Part shown: positions 13,991 to 17,855 of the stretch, piece by piece
Position numbering within the stretch: the stretch's first letter is position 1
Layout of the letters: each line of letters begins with the position of its first letter
Source of the DNA: Rhodobacteraceae bacterium UBA1943
Lineage (GTDB): Bacteria; Pseudomonadota; Alphaproteobacteria; Rhodobacterales; Rhodobacteraceae
Assembly: GCA_002336845.1 (NCBI GenBank)
Contig: DDEX01000085.1
Location: 1-17,855 of the forward strand
DNA: 17,855 nucleotides
Direction: 5' to 3'
Translations under genes and position numbers: made by a program
The notes under the pieces: model-generated
Databases searched by the model: none
The model's input: the letters and a program-made list of their open reading frames with translations, nothing else
Told to the model about the DNA's origin: nothing

Positions 13991-15349
13991 TCAGCGACGC
14001 GCAGGGGCTTTGGGGGCAGTCCGCTTCTTGCCGCGCAGGTTCGACTTTTCAATCAGACCTTCATATTGATGCGCCAGAAGATGCGACTGGATCTGGTTGA
14101 TCGTATCCATGGTCACGGACACCACGATCAGAACCGAAGTGCCGCCAAAGTAGAACGGCACCGAGAAGGTATCGCGCAGAATCTCCGGCAGCAGACAGAT
14201 CAACGCCAGATAGGCCGAACCCAGCACCAGAATGCGGGTTACCACATAATGCAGGTATTCCTCGGTCTTTTTGCCGGGGCGGATACCGGGGATGAATCCG
14301 CTCTGGTTCTTCAGGTTCTCGGCAACATCGTCGGTCTTGAACGACACGTTGTAGGTATAGAAATAGGCGAAGAACACGATCATCGAGATGAAGAACACCA
14401 GATACAACGGCTGGCCCGGCCCGAAATATGCCAGGATCGTGGACATGATCGGCCCGGTCTGCGCGCCGGAAAAGGTCGAGATCGTGGTTGGCAACAGGAG
14501 CAGCGACGAAGCGAAAATCGCCGGAATCACGCCCGCCGGGTTGACCTTGATCGGCAGGTGCGACGAGCCACCGTCATAGATTTTCATGCCCACCTGACGG
14601 CGGGGGTACTGGATGTGGATCTTGCGCAGCGCGCGCTCCATGAACACGACGGCCGCGATCACCACGACTACCATAACCAGCACGCCGATGATGACCGGCG
14701 TCGCAATTGCACCAGCGCGGCCTGCGCTGAAGAACTGGGCGAGGGCACGCGGAATTTCGGCGACGATGCCGACAAAGATGATCAGCGAGGTGCCGTTACC
14801 GATACCCCGGGCGGTGATCTGCTCACCCAGCCACATCAGGAACATGGTGCCGCCGACCAGCGTGATGACGCAGGACAAGGTGAAGAACAGGCCCGGCGTA
14901 TGCGCCAGACCGCCCGCCTGGATCGAGGCTGCGATGCCCCAGCCCTGGAATGTCGCCAGTGCCACCGTGCCATAGCGGGTGTACTGGTTCATCTTCTTGC
15001 GGCCCTGCTCGCCCTCTTTCTTCATCGCTTCCCAGGCGGGAATCATCGACGACAAAAGCTGGATGATGATGGACGCAGAGATGTAGGGCATGATGCCAAG
15101 GGCAAAGATGCCCATGCGCTTGATCGCGCCGCCGGTGAACAGCGAGAGCATCCCGCCGATCCCCTGGCCTGCACGGTCCATGAAGTTGCGCAGCGCTTCG
15201 GCGTCGATGCCCGGGACCGGCACATAGGTGCCAAGGCGGTAAACGATCAGAAGGCCAAGCGTGAAGAAGATGCGCTGGCGCAGGTCGGTCGCCTTGCCAA
15301 GCGCCCCCCACGACAGGTTCGCCGCCATTTGCTCTGCAGCAGATGCCAT
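13991..15349 (-). CDS. secY: Sec translocon channel subunit SecY
   Basis: SecY is the pore-forming subunit of the SecYEG translocon in the inner membrane. The 452-residue product has about ten hydrophobic segments and family stretches: LRQRIFFTLGLLIVYRLGTY near the N-terminus, LSLFTGGAIKRMGIFALGIMPYISASII (plug and TM2 region), GIGNGTSLIIF, and SGFIPGIRPGKKTEEYL in the cytoplasmic loop before the last segments. The C-terminus is basic (NLRGKKRTAPKAPARR). The ATG at 15349 is 100 bases after rplO, with a strong hairpin in the gap, and adk follows closely. Confidence 0.98.
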   Translation of the reverse strand: MASAAEQMAANLSWGALGKATDLRQRIFFTLGLLIVYRLGTYVPVPGIDAEALRNFMDRAGQGIGGMLSLFTGGAIKRMGIFALGIMPYISASIIIQLLSSMIPAWEAMKKEGEQGRKKMNQYTRYGTVALATFQGWGIAASIQAGGLAHTPGLFFTLSCVITLVGGTMFLMWLGEQITARGIGNGTSLIIFVGIVAEIPRALAQFFSAGRAGAIATPVIIGVLVMVVVVIAAVVFMERALRKIHIQYPRRQVGMKIYDGGSSHLPIKVNPAGVIPAIFASSLLLLPTTISTFSGAQTGPIMSTILAYFGPGQPLYLVFFISMIVFFAYFYTYNVSFKTDDVAENLKNQSGFIPGIRPGKKTEEYLHYVVTRILVLGSAYLALICLLPEILRDTFSVPFYFGGTSVLIVVSVTMDTINQIQSHLLAHQYEGLIEKSNLRGKKRTAPKAPARR

Positions 15350-15369
15350 GTCCGGTCTCTTTCATGACT

Positions 15370-15401
15370 GCGCCGCCGAACCGTTCTCCGGTCGGCGGCG
15401 C
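15370..15401 (-). other. Long hairpin between rplO and secY
   Basis: A 9-bp stem GCGCCGCCG/CGGCGGCGC (15393-15401 with 15370-15378) extends by ACCG/CGGT past a single bulged base to about 13 pairs with a 5-base loop. It ends 20 bases before the secY start. There is no T-run and secY needs read-through, so RNA processing or control of SecY translation is more likely than termination. Confidence 0.65.
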
Positions 15402-15449
15402 GGGAAAACTGGGATGGATTTAAGCGGTCTTGCGTCCGCTCACAACCCG

Positions 15450-15920
15450 TTATTCCGCCGCAGCGGCCTTGACCGTGATCGAACCGCCCGCAGCCTTGAT
15501 CGCTTCGACCGCCGAGGCCGAAGCGCCGGTGACGTTCAGCTTGACCGCCGACTTGATTTCGCCCTTGGCCAGGATGCGGATGCCGTCGCGCTTGGTCGAG
15601 GTGAGACCGGCAGCGACCAGCGCGTCCTCGTTGATTTCGGCCTTCACGTCCAGCTTGCCAGCTTCGATGAACTTCTCGATCAGGCCGAGGTTGATCACCG
15701 AGTAATGCAGCTTGTTCGGCTTGTTGAAGCCGCGCTTCGGCAGGCGACGGTACAGCGGCATCTGGCCGCCTTCGTAGCCACCCAAAGCCACGCCCGAACG
15801 CGATTTCTGGCCCTTGATACCACGGCCAGCGGTCTTGCCCTTGCCCGAACCGGGACCACGGGCCACACGCTTTTGCTTGCGCGCGGCACCATCGTTGTCG
15901 CGGAGTTCATTCAGTTTCAT
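15450..15920 (-). CDS. rplO: 50S ribosomal protein L15
   Basis: L15 is a late-assembling large-subunit protein. The 156-residue product begins MKLNELRDNDGAARKQKRVA and contains GPGSGKGKTAGRGIKGQKSRSG, the glycine/basic N-terminal extension, and GGYEGGQMPLYRRLPKRGF, both typical of L15. The ATG at 15920 has AAGGAGAAG upstream. It normally follows rpmD directly; here two unrelated genes and a promoter-like sequence precede it. Confidence 0.98.
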   Translation of the reverse strand: MKLNELRDNDGAARKQKRVARGPGSGKGKTAGRGIKGQKSRSGVALGGYEGGQMPLYRRLPKRGFNKPNKLHYSVINLGLIEKFIEAGKLDVKAEINEDALVAAGLTSTKRDGIRILAKGEIKSAVKLNVTGASASAVEAIKAAGGSITVKAAAAE

Positions 15921-15942
15921 GTCGCTTCTCCTTGCCGGAAAC

Positions 15943-16008
15943 GCCCCCGAAGCGAAAACGGGGCGACCACGGCTTTTCTTGATTGTGAGTCGTGGCCCTT
16001 GTGGCCAC
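15943..16008 (-). other. Two small hairpins in the rplO leader
   Basis: Downstream of the candidate rplO promoter two stems can form: GTGGCC/GGCCAC with a 5-base loop (16008-16003 with 15997-15992) and GCCCC/GGGGC around 12 bases (15964-15960 with 15947-15943), the latter ending about 10 bases before the ribosome-binding site. They are candidates for a ribosomal-protein leader; no known family is recognised. Confidence 0.35.
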
Positions 16009-16014
16009 CGGGGG

Positions 16015-16042
16015 CGTATAGCCGAGCCTGTTGCACTTGCAA
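16015..16042 (-). promoter_or_regulatory. Candidate promoter in front of rplO
   Basis: On the minus strand TTGCAA (16042-16037) lies 16 bases from TATACG (16020-16015), and a consensus TTGACA sits a little further upstream (16051-16046). The pair starts immediately behind the stop of the lipoprotein gene and leaves a leader of about 88 bases before rplO. A promoter here would let rplO-secY-adk be transcribed despite the terminator-like hairpin behind rpmD. Confidence 0.5.
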
Positions 16043-16056
16043 AGGTGTCAAATTCT

Positions 16057-16479
16057 TCAGCGTTTGAAGATCATCGACTGTTCACTATACTGATAGCCCT
16101 CACCGCTGACGGATGAGGCATAGACATTGGCGCTGAGAGTTTCACCGTCATAGACGCAGGTCAACACTGCTAGTGGGGTTTCACTACCAAATACAGGCAT
16201 ACTGACCGCAGCCGGCGTTTTTAGGTCGACGGAAAAGTAGGGACTTCTGATCTTGCAAGGCACACCGACACGATCCTCGATCCAGACACGTTTCACACCC
16301 ACATTCTCATAGGCTCTCACTTCCATCCGTGCGTAGTTCGCGCGGGAAGCAAGGGCTGCGCCCTTTGAATTGTAATGCACATTCAACGGTGGCGTTGTCA
16401 CTTTGACTGGCATTGACGGAATGCACCCTGCCAGCAGGATCGTTAAAATTAAGATTTGAATGCAGGCCGGAACTTTCAC
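16057..16479 (-). CDS. Small lipoprotein of unknown function
   Basis: I do not recognise a family. The 140-residue product starts at GTG (16479-16477), chosen because AGGGGATAAA gives a good ribosome-binding site and because it begins a lipoprotein signal: a short basic start (MKVPA), a hydrophobic stretch ILILTILLAG and a lipobox LLAGC with Cys19 as the expected lipidated residue. After it comes PSMPVKVTTP. The mature part is mixed beta-like, with Cys75 in VGVPCKI and Cys108 in VLTCVYDG that could form a disulfide, and ends EQSMIFKR. The frame stays open upstream only as antisense of the GFA gene's other frames. Base composition is visibly lower in G+C than neighbours (29 of 60 in 16141-16200), with TTA, ATA and CTA codons, suggesting later acquisition. 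Confidence 0.72.
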   Translation of the reverse strand: MKVPACIQILILTILLAGCIPSMPVKVTTPPLNVHYNSKGAALASRANYARMEVRAYENVGVKRVWIEDRVGVPCKIRSPYFSVDLKTPAAVSMPVFGSETPLAVLTCVYDGETLSANVYASSVSGEGYQYSEQSMIFKR

Positions 16480-16515
16480 TTTATCCCCTATCCTTGCCAG
16501 AACAGTCTCCAAGGG

Positions 16516-16547
16516 GAGCCGGCTAGAAAATCTTTGCAGGCCGGCTC
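16516..16547 (-). other. 8-bp inverted repeat between the GFA and lipoprotein genes
   Basis: GAGCCGGC and GCCGGCTC (16516-16523 and 16540-16547) form a perfect 8-bp inverted repeat around 16 bases, 11 bases after the GFA stop. No T-run follows on the minus strand. It may separate the two messages or mark a recombination joint. Confidence 0.5.
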
Positions 16548-16558
16548 GACCTTTGCGC

Positions 16559-16996
16559 TTAACTGCCCTTCGGCCAGACGAAATCCGGTCGCAGCCCCTC
16601 ATACACCGGGCGCCCGTCGTCGGGCTTGGGATACCCCTTCGACGTATCATAGAAGGCGTGATAGGTCGCCTTGGGGAAATTGGCGTCGTCATAGCCCATG
16701 ATGTTCGGCACGGCGACGCGGATACGGTGCTGCTTGTCGTCCAGCATGATCGCCGCGCCGCAATCGGTGCAGAGGCAGATCTCCAGCGGGCCGTTCGGGT
16801 TGTCCTTGTTGAAAGGCACGCGCTTGAGCTTTTCGGGGTGGTCCACCTCAAGGTCGCCATAGTTGAAGAAGGCCACATGGGTGGTCTGCTGCCCCGTCAC
16901 ACCCTTGCAGACGTTGCAGTGGCAAACGTGGTTGTCGATCGGGCCTGCCTTGGCATGGGTATGCACATGGGCACAGCCGCCGTTGAGTTCCGCCAT
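16559..16996 (-). CDS. GFA-family zinc protein (glutathione-dependent formaldehyde-activating-like)
   Basis: The 145-residue product belongs to the GFA/CENP-V zinc fold. Visible are HVCHCNVCKGVTG with Cys25, Cys27 and Cys30 (the CxCxxC element), and CLCTDCGAAI with Cys74, Cys76 and Cys79 (the distal CxxCG). The usual N-terminal GxCxC is here GGCAH, Cys8 followed by His10, so one zinc ligand may be histidine. In Paracoccus the founding member Gfa was reported to speed formation of S-hydroxymethylglutathione, but most members have unproven roles. No formaldehyde-oxidation gene is nearby, so the function is open. The ATG at 16996 has GGAGGAGGAAGAA directly upstream; the longer in-frame start at 17032 would put that site inside the gene. 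It lies between rpmD and rplO. Confidence 0.85.
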   Translation of the reverse strand: MAELNGGCAHVHTHAKAGPIDNHVCHCNVCKGVTGQQTTHVAFFNYGDLEVDHPEKLKRVPFNKDNPNGPLEICLCTDCGAAIMLDDKQHRIRVAVPNIMGYDDANFPKATYHAFYDTSKGYPKPDDGRPVYEGLRPDFVWPKGS

Positions 16997-17090
16997 TTCT
17001 TCCTCCTCCCAAAGGATCTTGCCGGATGGCAACGCAGCCAGCTTAACCCAACGTCAGGGATTCGGGCGCACGATTGCGACACCACAATGC

Positions 17091-17118
17091 AAAACGCCCC
17101 GGCCTTTCGACCGGGGCG
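17091..17118 (-). terminator. Terminator-like hairpin behind rpmD
   Basis: On the minus strand CGCCCCGGTC (17118-17109), a GAAA tetraloop and GGCCGGGGCG (17104-17095) form a 10-bp stem with one G-U pair, followed by TTTT (17094-17091) and GCATTG. It lies 22 bases after the rpmD stop. The stem and tetraloop are very stable, but the T-run is short, so termination may be partial. Confidence 0.7.
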
Positions 17119-17140
17119 CCTTGGGCAAAGGGGGTTCCCC

Positions 17141-17332
17141 CTAGCCGCGTTCTTCGATGATCTGCACAAGGTGCGAGATCTTGTTCACCATGCCGCGCAC
17201 GGCCGGGGTATCTTCCAGCTCACGGGTGCGGTGCATCTTGTTCAGGCCCAGACCCTTCAGGGTCGCGGTCTGAACGGCAGGGCGACGGGCGGCCGAGGCC
17301 ACCTGCTTCACGACGATGGTTTTCTTGGCCAT
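17141..17332 (-). CDS. rpmD: 50S ribosomal protein L30
   Basis: L30 is a small large-subunit protein. The 63-residue product reads MAKKTIVVKQVASAARRPAV and continues to LNKMHRTRELEDTPAVRGMV and NKISHLVQIIEERG, normal for the bacterial L30 family. The ATG at 17332-17330 lies two bases after the rpsE stop (TGATCATG) and matches the family's MAK start; an in-frame TTG at 17338 is less likely. The stop overlaps an AGGGGG/CCCCCT repeat, and a terminator-like hairpin follows. Confidence 0.97.
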   Translation of the reverse strand: MAKKTIVVKQVASAARRPAVQTATLKGLGLNKMHRTRELEDTPAVRGMVNKISHLVQIIEERG

Positions 17333-17334
17333 GA

Positions 17335-17855
17335 TCAAGCCTCCACTGCTTCAGCTTCGGGCTTCTTCAGAATCTCGGCCACCTTCTTGCCACGGCGAGC
17401 CGCGACCTGACGGGGCGAGGTTTCCGACTTCAGACCGTCGATGGTTGCCCGGATCATGTTGTAGGGGTTCTGCGAGCCGATCGACTTCGCCACAACGTCC
17501 TGAATGCCCAGCATTTCGAACACGGCGCGCATCGGGCCGCCGGCGATGATGCCGGTACCGGCAACAGCCGTCCGCATCACGACCTTGCCAGCGCCATGAC
17601 GGCCTTCCATGTCATGGTGCAGCGTCCGGCTGTCCTTCAGCGGCACGCGGATCAGGCTGCGCTTGGCCTGCTCGGTCGCCTTGCGGATCGCTTCCGGCAC
17701 TTCCTTGGCCTTGCCCTTGCCGAAGCCGACGCGGCCACGCTGGTCGCCAACAACGACGAGTGCGGCAAAGCCAAAGCGCTTGCCACCCTTGACGGTTTTC
17801 GACACGCGGTTGATCGCGACCAGACGGTCAGCGAATTCCGGGGTTTCTTCCGGGC
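17335..17855 (-). CDS. rpsE: 30S ribosomal protein S5 (partial, N-terminus outside window)
   Basis: S5 is a small-subunit protein involved in decoding fidelity. The visible 172 codons begin in the N-terminal region (PEETPEFADRLVAINRVSKT) and include the S5 RNA-binding stretch VKGGKRFGFAALVVVGDQRG and GKGKAKEVPEAIRKATEQAK. The C-terminal domain has VVMRTAVAGTGIIAGGPMRA and IGSQNPYNMIRATIDGL. The frame is open to the window edge, so the GTG at 17805 is internal and the true start lies beyond it. The C-terminus has an acidic tail (KKPEAEAVEA). rpmD follows two bases after the stop. Confidence 0.98.
   Translation of the reverse strand, partial: PEETPEFADRLVAINRVSKTVKGGKRFGFAALVVVGDQRGRVGFGKGKAKEVPEAIRKATEQAKRSLIRVPLKDSRTLHHDMEGRHGAGKVVMRTAVAGTGIIAGGPMRAVFEMLGIQDVVAKSIGSQNPYNMIRATIDGLKSETSPRQVAARRGKKVAEILKKPEAEAVEA

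Noticed and set aside
13514..15367. Plus-strand open frame of 617 codons opposite adk and secY
   Set aside because: It is antisense to conserved adk and secY, has an Asp/His/Arg-rich composition and no domain.
16480..16878. Extension of the lipoprotein frame upstream to 16878
   Set aside because: It would overlap most of the GFA gene and place the lipobox in mid-protein; the GTG at 16479 has a good ribosome-binding site and starts a lipoprotein signal.
1..17855. Search by eye for tRNA genes, CRISPR repeats, insertion sequences, attachment sites or phage genes
   Set aside because: No cloverleaf, regularly spaced repeat, transposase or integrase frame was seen in any gap; gaps are all under 300 bases.

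Overview
The window looks like a chromosome segment of an alphaproteobacterium of the Rhodobacterales (Rhodobacter/Roseobacter group). This rests on G+C-rich sequence with strong third-position bias, an aap/bzt-type glutamate/aspartate ABC transporter, a mitochondrial-type ATP12 assembly factor, an adenylate kinase encoded between secY and rpsM, and a LuxR-LuxI pair. Every convincing gene is on the minus strand, so transcription runs from high to low coordinates. No species can be named from the sequence alone.

Layout in the direction of transcription. (1) 17855-10684 is the distal part of the spc/alpha ribosomal cluster: rpsE (cut by the window end), rpmD, rplO, secY, adk, rpsM, rpsK, rpoA, rplQ, closed by a clear intrinsic terminator at 10637-10664. 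Between rpmD and rplO sit two non-ribosomal genes, a GFA-family zinc protein and a small lipoprotein of unknown function. They are preceded by a terminator-like hairpin behind rpmD and followed by a promoter-like sequence in front of rplO, so the ribosomal operon appears split here. (2) 10522-9271 is a quorum-sensing pair: a LuxR-type regulator followed by a LuxI-type acyl-homoserine-lactone synthase. (3) 9206-4312 is a housekeeping run: periplasmic HtrA/DegP-like protease, RarA, CrcB fluoride channel, RluC-family pseudouridine synthase and ATP12. The last three are joined by 4-base start/stop overlaps. (4) 4079-1 is the aapJQMP operon, with its own candidate promoter and an attenuator-like hairpin between the binding-protein gene and the permease genes. 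aapP is cut by the window start.

The intercistronic gaps of the ribosomal part repeatedly hold strong perfect hairpins without U-tracts (rplO-secY, adk-rpsM, rpsK-rpoA, three in rpoA-rplQ). These are better read as RNA processing, stability or leader elements than as terminators. The rpsM leader also has a separate 9-bp inverted repeat behind a good promoter, a candidate autoregulatory element.

No gene-free stretch exceeds 300 bases; the longest are 4080-4311 (aap promoter and leader), 13142-13330 (rpsM promoter and leader) and 10523-10683 (terminator and luxR upstream region). I saw no tRNA, rRNA, CRISPR array, insertion sequence or phage gene. The content is mostly core genome. The points most worth a second look are the two-gene insertion in the spc operon, the structured intercistronic RNA, and the quorum-sensing pair directly behind the ribosomal terminator.
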